A program made the translations under genes and the position numbers. 64,000 nucleotides of DNA from Furcasterigmium furcatum (taxonomy: Eukaryota; Ascomycota; Sordariomycetes; Glomerellales; Plectosphaerellaceae), in assembly GCA_001599815.1 (NCBI GenBank), contig BCIA01000001.1, positions 1,182,934-1,246,933 on the forward strand, read 5' to 3'. The notes beneath the pieces are model-generated. The model was not told where the DNA came from, searched no databases, and was given only the letters and a program-made list of their open reading frames with translations. Positions 30,576 through 41,722 of this stretch are shown here, piece by piece; within the stretch, counting starts at the first letter, position 1, and each line of letters starts with the position of its first letter.

Positions 30576-32358
30576 CTAAGCGGCAGCAGTGACGGTCGGG
30601 GCAGAGGCGACGGCAGACTGGGGCTTGTTGGCGGGCTCCTCGACGGCGGGCTTGGGAGCCTCGGTGGCAGGGCCGGCCTCGGCCTCAGCGGCAGGGGCGG
30701 GGGCAGCCTCCTCAGTCTTCTCCTCGGTCTTCTGCTCCGCCTTCTCGGCGGCGGGCTTGCTGCTGCGGGCCTGTCATCGGCAGTTAGCGGGCCTGTTGCC
30801 AGAATTGGAATAGCGGGATCAACCAACCTTGATGGTAGCACGCAGCTTGGAGAAGGGGCCAGACTTCTCAGTCTTCTCACCCTCCTCGTCAGAGCCGACG
30901 GGAGACTTCTTGCCGAAGGCGAAGGGCAGAGAAGACTTGCGCTTCTCCTTGACGTCCTTCTTCTCGCCGTTGGTGGCGGGGGCAGCCTCCTCCTTGGGGG
31001 CCTCAGCGGCGGCAGCGGGAGTGGCGTCAGCGACAGCGTCGCCGAGAGGAGTCGAGGTCTCGACGGGAGGGATGACGGGGGCAGTCTCGCTGGCGGGGGC
31101 GACCTCGGTCTCCTTGGCGGACTCGGCGGCAGGAGTAGGCTCGGCGGCCTTCTTCTCCTTCTTGCCGAAGACACCGAAGATGGAGTTGCGCTTGGTAGGG
31201 ACGGGCTTCTCCTCCTTCTTGGCCTCAGCGGGCTGCTCCTCAGTGGTGGCAGGGGCAGTCTCAGTGGCCTCGGCGGGAGCAGGAGTCTCAGTGGGAGCGG
31301 CGGCAGGCTCGGTGGCGGCAGGCTCAGCAGCGACAACAGGGGCCGCAGTCTCCTCCTTGGCGGCCTCAGCAGCAGGAGTGGGCTCGGGGGTCTTCTCCTC
31401 CTTCTTGGACTCCTCCTTCTGGCCGAAGAAGCTGCCAAAGATGCTGGCGCGCTTGCGGCTAGCAGAGCGACGCTTGGGCTCCTCCTTAGCAGCCTCCTTG
31501 GGGGCCTCCTCGGTGGCGGCGGGAGCCTCAGTGGCGGCGGCAGCAACAGCGGGGACCTCAGCAGGAGCGGCCTCCTCCTTGGGAGCCTCGGTGGCCTCCT
31601 CCTTCTTGGCAGGGGGAGCGGGCTTGAAGGAAGCGAGGGTGGTCTTGTAGACCTCAGTCTCGGCGACGGTGGAGGACAGCTCCTTGGCCTCGGCGATCTT
31701 CAGCTTGAGCTGAGAGACCCAGTTGTCGCGGTCGGCAGTGTTGGCGGCCTTGAACACGTGCTTGTGGCCACCGGCAGTGAAGAGGAACTTGGTAGGTCCG
31801 TCGGTGGTGGGCTCAGTGGCATCGGCCAGGTTGATGACACCGACGGGGGCGCTCTTCTCGCCGAAGAAGAGGAGGCCCTTGCCGGTGTGGGCGGCCCAGG
31901 CGGTGTTGCGCTGGCCGGCCTCGACGGACTTCTCAGCGCGACGGTAGGCGGAGAGAGTCTTGGACTCAACGGCCTCGGAGCCGAACCAGAAGAACTGCTT
32001 AGAGTAGATGAAGTTCCTGGCCAAATGTTAGAGCACTGGCTTTGGGCAGTTGGTATTTCGGAGCAGACACTTACTTGGGGAAGTTCAGGCCCTTGTGCTC
32101 GAGCTGGCCCTCCTCGACGGGAACAACCTCCTCCTTCTTGACCTCCTCGGCAGCGGGAGCGGCGGGGGTCTCGGCGGCCTCAGCGGCAGGAGCCTCAGTG
32201 GTAGCGGGAGCAGCCTCCTCCTTGGGGGCCTCAGCCTCAACAGCGGGAGCCGGAGTGGCTTCGGTGGTCTCGGCAGGCTTGGCCTCGACTGCGGGCTCAG
32301 CGACAGCGGGAGCGGTGGTGTCCTTGGGGACCTCGACGGGCTTCTGTTCCTCGGCCAT
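30576..32358 (-). CDS. Meu6-like PH-domain protein with Ala/Glu/Pro-rich repetitive tail
   Basis: Exons 32358-32075, 32016-30828 and 30770-30576 (introns 58 and 57 bp) encode 555 residues. An acidic Ala/Pro/Glu leader (1-85) precedes a PH-type domain (about 88-205) with NFIYSKQFFWFGSEAVESKT, a glycine-turn strand GKGLLFFGEK, and the terminal helix DRDNWVSQLKLKIAEA. This matches the PH domain described for fission yeast meiotic up-regulated Meu6 and its many filamentous-fungal relatives. The rest is low complexity (Ala, Glu, Pro, Lys), punctuated by three copies of a basic motif: KRASIFGSFFGQK (283-295), KRNSIFGVFGKK (370-381) and KRKSSLPFAFGKK (454-466). The Ser in each basic patch resembles a kinase site (inference). 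Biased codon use (GCC, GAG, AAG) suggests high expression. The molecular role is not known to me. Confidence 0.85.
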
Positions 32359-35300
32359 TTTGTTGGTATTGGGGATGATAAGGGGTATCGAGACGAAAGC
32401 GGAATTAGTTCTGAAAGGGAGTCGAAGGGGTATCTAAGAAGATTGGTTGAGTCGAGGACTCGGGTATCACAACAAGAAAAGGAGACTAGAGATGTCGTGT
32501 CAGTGGATGTCGTCGGATCGAGGTCTTGAGGAGCGGGACGAGGAACGTACCTTGGAGTTGAGGTATCTCGCAAAGAGGAAAAGGAAGTCCTGTGGCGGGA
32601 AGGAAGAGGGAGGGAAGAGAGGAGAGAAAAGAGTCGGCGGCAAAGGGGTACTTATTTTCCCTTGAGAAAGGCCCCTTTCTTTCTCTGCCTGGGAGGGACG
32701 CTGAATTTTGACACCCCTCGAAGGGATGAGAAGGGCGCGAGGGCGTGGTGTGTGTCAGAGCAGGGTCCCTCTGGCGGTCCAGGCTCGTGACTGGGAGGGG
32801 AGTTGGAGTGAGTTGGGAGTGAGCTGGTAGGTGCCCATCCGGCGAGAGGTGAGGGAGGTGCAACGGTCAAGGTCAGGGTCAGGGTCGGGGCAATGTTAAT
32901 CAGAGGTACCTTAACCTCCCGTCCGTGATATCGAGAATTATTAGGACGGGACCCTCTTGTGCTTAGTGGGCGATCCCGCAGTCTCGAGATTCTCCCACCA
33001 GAGTCCTCTCCCACGGAACTTGCCACATCTCAGTACCTACCTTACCTCGATCTTTCTCGTCGTCCATCTTTTTGATGACTCCTGCCTGCCGCATCTGACC
33101 GGACATTCAGCCTGGCTGACGGCAGCAGCAGCTCTTTCCTTCTGCCGTGGAGCCGCTGGCAGTCAAAATGTAGGTGGGTCAAGCTCCGGCAACGCGCCTT
33201 CCCTTTCCCCTGTCCCCGGTCCGGACCCCCTTTGGCCCCCCAGACCCCTGTCCGCCCAGCTTCAATGGGGCCCTGGCCGCCTGCCCATTGCCGTTGCTGG
33301 GTTAGGCTTGGCCTGTGCTTCCATTAAGCGAGTGGGTCGAGATTGCAGGCAAAGGACCGGGACACGCGTGGAATTAAAGCAAGGATACGAGCCTCATCTT
33401 TCCCTCGACCATCTCCCCAGCACCAGCAACCCAGAGATTCCTGTGCCCAGAGGCATCCGCAGATGTTTCAGAGACAGTGGACAGCAAGCATCCGAATCTT
33501 CAGGATGCCCGGGGACTGCTTGTCCGTTTGCCTCAGTCGTCTATGGCGGCATGCACCACGCGCACCACCGCTGCGCTGTGCTGCAGTCGAGAAAACTGGA
33601 CAGCATCGAGATTCCACATCCGCCGCCGGGGCAGCTGCTTCAGCAGCAAACATGGTACGAAGAGGGTACTTGTCCATCGCTGGTGGGCGCCAAAAAGACC
33701 CCCCATTCCTGGATGGCTGGCCGAGCGAGACAGACGAAACCCTTTGCGAGACTGGGACACACTGCCCTCTCGTGATACCCTGAGACCCGAGCTTGCTACG
33801 TCACTCCGTCGGCAAATCACCTTACATGGCGCCCAGAGCTCCTCGACGCCCTCCAATCACCACGCCGTGTCCGACCTGTCCTGCACTCTCAGAACCCGTT
33901 GTCCCCATAGTTGTGCATACGACTTGGTGTCCGCATGGCCTCTCGAGCACTGTCGCTCCACCCACACCAAGCGAAGCTTGACAGCACAAAACCGAGCACT
34001 AAGCCTTGGACTGGTCCATCGCCCGAAGCGTGACCATCCGTCCAAGTACCGGCATGCCACCACACTCTTCAGACGCGGCCGTTTCCACAGCGGCCTGGGC
34101 CTCCTCGCCAAACGTAAAAGGTCCTCAGCTATGCGCGGTCGGAACTACCCACCGGCGCCAGCTTCCCAAACCATGGGCGGCCGGCTTCCTAGCCTGACCA
34201 GCTTGCCCTGCCTGGGTTCACGCAACTCCGCGCACCTTCGTTCGCCCTCGGGCCAGCGTCCACGAGACGTCCATTGTCTGGACGGGCGCCCTGGGAATGC
34301 CTTGGAGTCACTAAAGGGTCTAGTTGCATTTCTCGGATGCCATGTGACTGGATTCGGTTTCGTCCCACCCGCCACATCGCGCCATCGACCAAACCGTGAC
34401 CACCATCACCAAAAGCTACATCCACCCATCCCTCCTCAAGAATCATGCTCGATGCCGACCCTAACAATCTGCGACTGTCGATCCTCTATCTCCCTGGGCT
34501 AGACCGCTCCTCAGGGGGCCTCGGATTTCGCGGCAGAAACGGCCTCTCACCATCAGACCAGGCAACAGTCAGTGCCTCCCCTGTCTCGTCTGCTTGCCGG
34601 CTTGTCCATCAGTGCACATCCACAATCGTGCGATTTCAGGCACACGATTCGCAGCTCCGTGCGCCCTCCACGAGGAGTCTCGCACAACCGTCTGATCTGC
34701 TGCACGAGGTTTGCATCTCGGCCGACGGTTGACATTCTGGGTGATACCAGTCCGCTCACCGGCGGCGGAAGGTCCCAATTTCAGGCGAGAGGACAAGGGT
34801 ATGGAAAAAGCAATCAATCGAGATCCACCGCTCTAGCTGCCGTTCAATGTGTCCCACCCTTGGCGCCGTTCCGGGAAGCGTCTTGACGATAGACCGGGTC
34901 CCTGTGATTTCACGGAGATTTTCATCTTGGGCAGGGCCAACTCGCAGACGTCTCAGCCTTCCTTCATGAACCCGCTCGGCAGCGAGATTCGCATCTCGAA
35001 TCCCAGATCCCTTCTCGGGGCGGTCATGGGCCCTGGCCATGGCTCGCTTTGCACCCTCAATTCTTCTGTGACACCAGCCTGGCTGACGGATCATCAACCT
35101 GGAGCTCCCATCAAACCAAACGAGATACGTAATCAGGCCCCTGCTGGCACGACCCTCCGATCAACGCGAATCTCCATCCAAGACAGAGCCAAGTCGGCCA
35201 GGGACGGTGAAATTGCGGTCCCAACTCCGTACGAGTAACGTTCGCGGAATTTCAGCCTCTCGGGAGAGCGTCCAGGCCGAGTTCTTTGTGATTGCGGCGC

Positions 35301-35723
35301 TAAACAGGAGGCCAGCCTACCAGCCAAGCTCTTCATTTCAACAAACTCATCCGCGAAGCTGCCGACTATTGGATCTTCCATACACGCTATCGTTCGCACG
35401 TCCCCGGCTTCTCGTGACTGTTTCGGCCATTCACGGCCAGTTGTCGACAGTGAATTTTTCTTCTGTGGTGTCGAGGCAACTGGTGGAGACGTGCCCGCGT
35501 TTGCAGCTCAGACATTGGGGTCAGCAAACACACCCATTTCCCCCTTCCGAGTCTGTTGATCGACTTTTGGGCAGCCTTGACTACAGGCGCCAATGCGCAG
35601 GCTGGGATTCCCATGGTTGATCCTCGAGGCAGGACGAGCGGTGAACGAGGAGCCGGCTCTCGGGCAACGCAATCTTGTCATGCGTCGATGCAATATCCCA
35701 ACTTGCGCTTCAGATCAACAACA

Positions 35724-35744
35724 GCAACTGGCAACTGGCAACTG
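35724..35744. repeat. Heptamer GCAACTG repeated three times
   Basis: Three perfect tandem copies of GCAACTG, followed by a partial copy (GCAACA), in the gene-poor region. No function is implied. Confidence 0.85.
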
Positions 35745-36625
35745 GCAACAGCCTAAAGACGTCAGATCGGACGGCCACCTATTGTTTGGATCACATCATG
35801 CCGCCGCCGCTGCCTTGATTCATGAGATCCTGCAGTTTGGCTCAGGACCTGGATCGTCTGGCTCGCCCTCCTTCACATCCAGGTTTGTAGCGTTTGCAGG
35901 GTCACCACGCCAAGGGACGCCTGGTAGCCCAGGCTTGCCACCTCACCACAGATCCGTTACAACCAAGTTTGTACTCATCGTTCGCCAGCATCCCAAACAT
36001 CCCGTGCGAGTCAGCACGCATTGCCGTCGCCGCCCAAAGTGGATTCATCTTATGCGATCCTCGCGGGGAAGACCACCTGACGTATCTATCAACGGCATGG
36101 GGATGCCGGCTTGCCCAACAGTCCCAGTGCACATCACTCCGCCGATCGTAGGGGGCACAGGCTCGTTGGCGTTGACAGCTACTTTTCGGATGAAACCCGA
36201 CGACAGCCCTGGGGCCCTCAGCCAACCGTCGCGGCTGTGCCTGAATCAGAGCCGGCCTTTGGGGGGGTTTTCAGGGTGATGATATTTGCGGGCGTCATCT
36301 GTTGGTCCAATCCTGGAAGCCGTGGCTGACTGACTGACTGGCAGGTCATAAAAATAGCCCCGTCTTATCAATCTCCGCGCTTGTCCTCTTGAGAGGCGCC
36401 TCCCATTGCAAGCCGCTCCGTTGATCTGCAACACCACACCGCCTTTACTTACACATCGACTTGCTCCTCCGCATCGACGAGCGAAGCGTGGTAAAACGAC
36501 AAGCAGCGCAGCTCAGTCCCTCTCATCCTCGGCACTGCACCGTGACTCGTCATGCCGCAATTCCGGCTCCTACTCTCGACCTGCAGGCGCTGGGATTAGA
36601 CAACCACACCACCTTCTGTTTGGCC

Positions 36626-36948
36626 ATGCTAGCTGGTGCGCACATGGCGAAGCCGCAGTTTGCGCCGACCCTGACGAGCAACGGCGTCATGCTCGCGTGC
36701 TGGATGTCACCCAACGAGGGGGCACGTAAGTAAGTACACCTCGATGGTCTGACTACCCGTTCTGCCTAGGGAGTGCAACCAGTACTGGTATCGAGCGTGA
36801 TAGGCTGGCCTCAAACCATCCGGTCAGCGTTCGGGATCTTGGTTTTGTAGCCCGAGGCCGCACCGATTGCGCGATGGGGTGTCATGTGCAGGGTGTCCGA
36901 GATGGGCCCTCCCACACGTTCGGTTTCCTGGTTCGGCGCGGGGTTTAG
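36626..36948 (+). CDS. Possible small two-exon gene, very uncertain
   Basis: An ATG at 36626 opens a frame (MLAGAHMAKPQFAPTLTSNG onward) that runs into a strong donor GTAAGT at 36726. A branch-like TCTGAC and acceptor CCTAG at 36769 follow, making a 44 bp intron. Joining restores an open frame through GIERDRLASNHPVSVRDLGF to a TAG at 36946-36948, 92 residues in all. No signal peptide, domain or known family is visible, and the start context is unremarkable. It may be chance, or part of an untranslated spliced transcript. Confidence 0.2.
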
Positions 36949-37868
36949 TGGCGTCGACCGGGTACGGCGGAGGGGTTCGGTTGTTTGGTTCGCAACGTTG
37001 GGCACATGCCTGCCTCGAGGACAAAGAAGGCTACGGCGGATTGGATGGGCGGTGACCGTTTGAGATCGTTGGAGCGGCGGGAAGGGGTGAAACGGTTCGG
37101 GGGGCTAACTCAAGATGGCGACGATGTGTCTCTGGGCTCGCGGGAGCTAGGTTGCTTGTTCATCGCGACACCACGAATGACAGCGAGGCCTGGTTTCAGC
37201 CCAGTCTTGTGGGCGAACTGACTTCTGTACACGCTGGTTGTTTGACGATTCCGAGCCACATCAGCTTGTGGTGAGTGGTCGGCGCATTTCTATTCTAGCG
37301 GCTGGTCAGCCACATCATGATAGTCACCATGACTGAGGCTCCAGCTGCATGTGCCAATGTTCAGAGAGCTGCTGTTAATCCGTCTCATCATCCGCCTCGT
37401 TTTGTGACAAGTTCGGTTCTTACTTTCACGCCTCTCAACCCAAACCTAGCCCTCAGTCATAGGACGACCAGCGATGAGCCTCAGAGACCTATCAGGGACC
37501 GACATCGATTCAGGGGCCAGCCTCTGCAAGAGTATCATGCAACACAGAGGCCTCAACAACTTGGGTAACGGGGCCATTGAGCTGTTCTGAGGCTCGGCGA
37601 ATACATCTGACTCTGGACATGTCTGAAGAATGAGCCTCCGCCTTTTTGATGCGTACGAACCAGTTGGAATCGGCACATTGGGAGCTCCAGGACACGAGTA
37701 CTTGCCTCTTGCCATGCGCCTGGAAGCTGTTGACAGCTCCATCCGTCTCTTGAGTATACCTCTATGCCACGGCTACCTAGGTACCTACTTGCCTGGAATA
37801 CTGGTACCTTACCTCTGCCGTCAACTGGCAGCTGCTCAAATTCACTTGGAGGCCACTCCTAGCTTTAG

Positions 37869-37876
37869 TATAAATA
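37869..37876 (+). promoter_or_regulatory. TATA-like box (TATAAATA), candidate core promoter of the F-box-like gene
   Basis: TATAAATA lies about 1.1 kb upstream of the F-box-like start codon. It is followed within 40-80 bases by CA/CT-rich sequence (TTTCCAACACAACGACAACC) typical of fungal leaders, and then by intron-like elements. Its use as a promoter is inference. Confidence 0.4.
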
Positions 37877-38387
37877 ATTGGTCAGATGGAGGAGGCCATC
37901 CCGTCTTCCTTTCCAACACAACGACAACCATAACAACAACAGACCTTTCTAATTGGGGGAGCCTGTCTCTCATCTCTTCCAAGTCCCTTCATTCATCCGT
38001 CGTTGGAAAGCGAGACTCTCGGTGAGTACCTCCCGGGCAAGCCACGAGACCTCACTGGGTTCACCTTGACCAGTCCCTGGATATATTGGATGATTTCCCT
38101 ATCATCTCTCAACTCAGTGCCCTTTTTCTCTCGTCGAGCCAGCCGAGAGTTGAGTCAGGTTTGAGAAGGACCTCGGGTTGTCATTGGACCAGCCGCTCGT
38201 GCCCGTGGGTGCTTCCTTCCCAGACACGAGCCTCACCTTCCCCTTCCGCTTGCACTGTTCAGCTACATATCTCGTCGGGTCATCACCTATAAAGTTCCGG
38301 GTTCCACGGTCACCAGCTCACACTTGGAACTAACACCACCTTACAGTCGCCAGATTCGTCAAAGAAGGACTCTTGGTTACAATCATT

Positions 38388-38699
38388 GTAAGTCCATACT
38401 CTTCTTTCTCGGCGGGCCAGGTGGATGGCTGGCTGGCAGGACTCGGTGAGGTGCCCTGACCGGGCAAGTCCCGCCGGATGTCGACACTCGCCGAGAACAT
38501 CACACACCGCAGCCAACTAAATCTCCCCTTTCTTTTCGAAAGGGGCTGGCTGGATTTTCCTCCTCTTCCTCCACCTCCTCCTCGCCAACTCTTGCTGGGG
38601 ATTGCAATCCACCACCTCTTCCGGACTCACCCCCTCTCATCCTCTACATCATTACTGCATTGCTCATGAAGAAGAACTAACATCATTTTTGCTACTAGC
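38388..38699 (+). other. Probable 5'-UTR intron of the F-box-like gene
   Basis: Donor GTAAGT at 38388, an excellent branch region GAACTAACATC at about 38676, and acceptor CTACTAG ending at 38699 delimit a 312 bp intron-like element in the leader. A second candidate (donor GTAAGC at 38778, acceptor ACCAG ending 38863) lies closer to the start codon, and a weaker one (GTGAGT at 38022, acceptor CCAG at 38073) lies upstream. Confidence 0.5.
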
Positions 38700-38958
38700 A
38701 TCACCTTCGCCAGCCGGGCATTGATTCACCCTTGGAACCCATTCATTCACCAGACTCCTGGCATTGACGGCCCTCGGGTAAGCTCCCGTCTTTCCTTATC
38801 TTCCACCGCTCACTCCTTCGTCCCGTCCCACCGCCAGCCAGCTCACAGCCCTTTTCTCACCAGGGTTCGCTTCTAGTTAACAAAGACGTTCACAGATTCA
38901 TTCTCTGTCCCACCTGACCAACCATCCAGTACCTACCCTACTTCGAAACCTCACCAAC

Positions 38959-41246
38959 ATGCCCGTCATCCAGACGTTTGCCCTCGGGGGCGAATCGAAG
39001 AGGTACCTCTCCCTCGCGCGACTCTCAACTTTTGACAAGGAAAAACTCAAGGAAGCAATGGACAAGCAGCTGGCGTTGGTCTCGCGCGCCCTCATTGGCG
39101 GCGAGAACCTGGCACAGCTTGTCGATGAGGGCTTCACCGTGACAGCCACCAACTTGGACAAGGCCAGGCAGGACAATATCAATGCCGCCGTCCGACCCAA
39201 TGTAAGTCAGAGTCGTTATTCACACAAGCTGCGGTAAACAATCTCACTCTTTCTAGAACCGGCTTCCCATCGACCCCCCCAAGTCCGCCTTCGAGAAGTT
39301 GTTCAGCTCCATGGATATATCCGAGCTCATTCTCAGATACATCAGTCTCATCGACCAGAAGACCATTGCCGCCGTCTCACGCACCTGCCGCAAGACCATT
39401 GGTTCCTACCGAGTAGGTGCCAGCTCGTTTCGGCCAAATTCTCAAACATCAAACATGCTGATCGTCTTGCAGAGGACTTGGGACTTGGGCCAGATGCTCT
39501 TCGGTCTTTGTGACGTGGCTCTCGAGACTGACGGCAAACCTCAGAAGCTGGCCCTCCATCTCGGCAACGCCGTTTGGGTTCATGGTAGAGGCACGTGGAA
39601 CACGGACCGCCACCGCCAGCCCCTGCCCATGGGCCTGTATTCGCCGTTCTTCATGGATGACTTGTTCTTCGAGCATCCCACTGCCACACGCGACCTGGCG
39701 GCCGCTACATTTGCGACATATTACCAAGGAAAACCACTCGAACGCAATATCAAGTTCGAGAACGCCTCCGACCGGTGCAAGACGAAGGTTGAGACGGCCC
39801 TCAGCATCGCAACTGAACACTTCAGGGGTTTGCCCGAGAAAACCAAGTCCAACGTGTACTACTGCAAGTTAGACCGCATCCAGCCCATGCGTAAGCTATC
39901 CAATCCTTCTCGCCACCCCTCTGCATAGCACCCCGCTGACCGGAGTAGTCGTGAGCTTTGCGCAGCATGGTGAGCACCTCCATCATGTTCATTTCGACAA
40001 CGTGCCCTTCTTGGACGTCCGAATCCTGGCGATTGCTCTGGAAAATCTCCCCAGGCTGAAGACTCTGGTCGTGGAAGCATGCGAGCTGATGCATCTCGGC
40101 AAGCTCACAACCATCCTCGACCTCCTCTACTGGATTGGTGTTCGCCGGGACCACAAGTTCATCACCTTCGACTTCTTCCCGAAGGCTTGGTTTGGTTCCA
40201 CGGAGAGGCGGACGGCAACGTCAGTTCTGACGTTCAACCCGCCAGCCGACAACGAGCACCCACGCATTGTCATGGCTGCCATCATTACCGCTGTCATGAA
40301 GGCATGGTCGATGGAGCTCGACATCCTCAAGTCCGGTTCTCTCTTGGAGAAATTCCTGCTGCTCGTTCCCATGGAATTTGGACTGATGGCGTTGTTCCTG
40401 AGACATCTGCGCGAATATGCTGGGATGTGCCGCAGCACTCCCCCTGGACGCCGCACAATCCCGCAGCAACAGGCCATGAACCACCACATTCGCCAGATCC
40501 TGTCCGCGATCAACAGGCCCATCTACAACATGAGGTTCGACGGCATGCGAGAAATGGACTTTGACGTTGGCAAAATGCATGAGGTGCGTCGCGAATGCCG
40601 CGATTGCAAGAACAAGGTCTATAGACTTCTCATCAAGCCCAGCCAGTGGCACGGAAGCTCCAACCTCGAGTACACCTGTTCGGCTTGCCTGCTCACGCCG
40701 TTGATTGAAGCGGACGATCATGCTTGGCTGGACGACAAGAGGAAAATCTTGAGTGCCCTGCTTAGGGAGAAGGAATGGAACGACGAGACGCCACAAGACG
40801 CCCTGGAAAGGAGCATCGACGACGATGACTTCGAGATCCCGAGTCCTCTCGACCAAGTCTGCCCTACCATCAGCAACAATTTCGTCCAGTCGTCAAGGCC
40901 CAAGATGGGCGGAGAGGCTGAGTGGCTCCGGAAGAGGGAGGAAAACTTCTGGTACGGCAAGTACGCCGGCAGCCGCCTGCGCAACCTGCACAAGGATGAC
41001 GCTGCCTGGGAGTATGCCAGGATCAAGGCCCTCTGGCTCGACTCGAAGAACCGCTTCGCCTCGGAGGGCCTGGGGATGTCTCTTGACGACCCCGAGAAAG
41101 CTAGACAGCCCTACCGCCAGCACTCGTTGGCCGACCGCACGTGGGAGGGCACGTATGAGCAGAACCTGGTGTGTCAGGGCCAGGAACGGATCCTCGATGA
41201 GGCCGACAACAAGAACTGGCGCAGCGTTCGGGATATCGTGCACTAA
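38959..41246 (+). CDS. F-box-like protein of unknown target
   Basis: Four exons (38959-39201, 39257-39412, 39473-39890, 39949-41246) separated by introns of 55, 60 and 58 bp encode 704 residues. Each junction restores the frame. Residues about 85-135 (FEKLFSSMDISELILRYISL then TIAAVSRTCRKTIGSYR) resemble an F-box, the Skp1-binding helix set of SCF ubiquitin ligases. The middle region (LPRLKTLVVEACEL) has a leucine-rich-repeat flavour. Residues about 480-535 carry two Cys pairs, CRDC and CSAC, about 30 residues apart, which could form a zinc ribbon. The C-terminus is charged (WLRKREENFWYGKYAGSRLR). If the F-box call is right it would recruit a substrate for ubiquitination; the substrate is unknown. 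The start ATG (CCAACATGCCC) follows a long leader. Confidence 0.8.
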
Positions 41247-41722
41247 CGCTGACGTTTCGCTCCCCCGGATCTTCGACGCATTCCACACAAGCCTTTCGCT
41301 TAGCTCTCCATCATGGGTCACATAGACACCCTCTTCGGCATTCGTTTGCTGGCCATCTCTTGTACAAGCCATGTAAATCTGGATACCCTCCGACCGCAGC
41401 GGCCTTGATAGCTTCGTTTGAGAACAGAAGGCCAGGGCTTTGTGGGCGGCGTGCGCCTGGGGCCATACCTCGGCGGCGCCTCCTTATATACTCTGAGGGC
41501 TTCCAGACAGGATGAGGAATCACGGGAGACCACTCGCTCGTAATACACAGCTATATTCACGCATGCATTCGTGCCTAGGATTGGTGATGTAAAACTGAAG
41601 CTCATGGCTTGTCCGGGAAAGAATAGATCATGTACGGGTTGGTGATTACACGGTGGTACAGCTAGTATCCTATCCTACATCTCACCTCATCTGATATTGT
41701 TACAGCCCTCAAGGGTCCTCAG
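41247..41722. other. Convergent 3' spacer
   Basis: About 475 bp between the 3' ends of the F-box-like gene and the lysyl-tRNA synthetase gene. No gene or RNA was recognised. Confidence 0.5.

Larger units (their letters stand above)
32359..38958. other. Gene-poor 6.6 kb region; right part probably the spliced 5' leader of the F-box-like gene
   Basis: No reading frame here has convincing protein composition, although one frame of 341 codons is open near 33477-34502 (Arg/His/Ser/Pro-rich, judged noncoding). A possible two-exon small ORF lies at 36626-36948. From about 37870 to the F-box start the sequence shows a TATA-like box, CA-rich leader-like sequence and several intron-like donor/acceptor pairs, the best being 38388-38699. 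A heptamer GCAACTG is repeated three times at 35724-35744. Confidence 0.5.

Noticed and set aside
33477..34502. 341-codon open frame on the plus strand
   Set aside because: Arg/His/Ser/Pro-heavy composition, no domain, no conservation signal visible; GC-rich DNA yields such frames by chance.
35593..36279. 228-codon plus-strand frame
   Set aside because: Includes the low-complexity GCAACTG repeat and shows no protein-like pattern.
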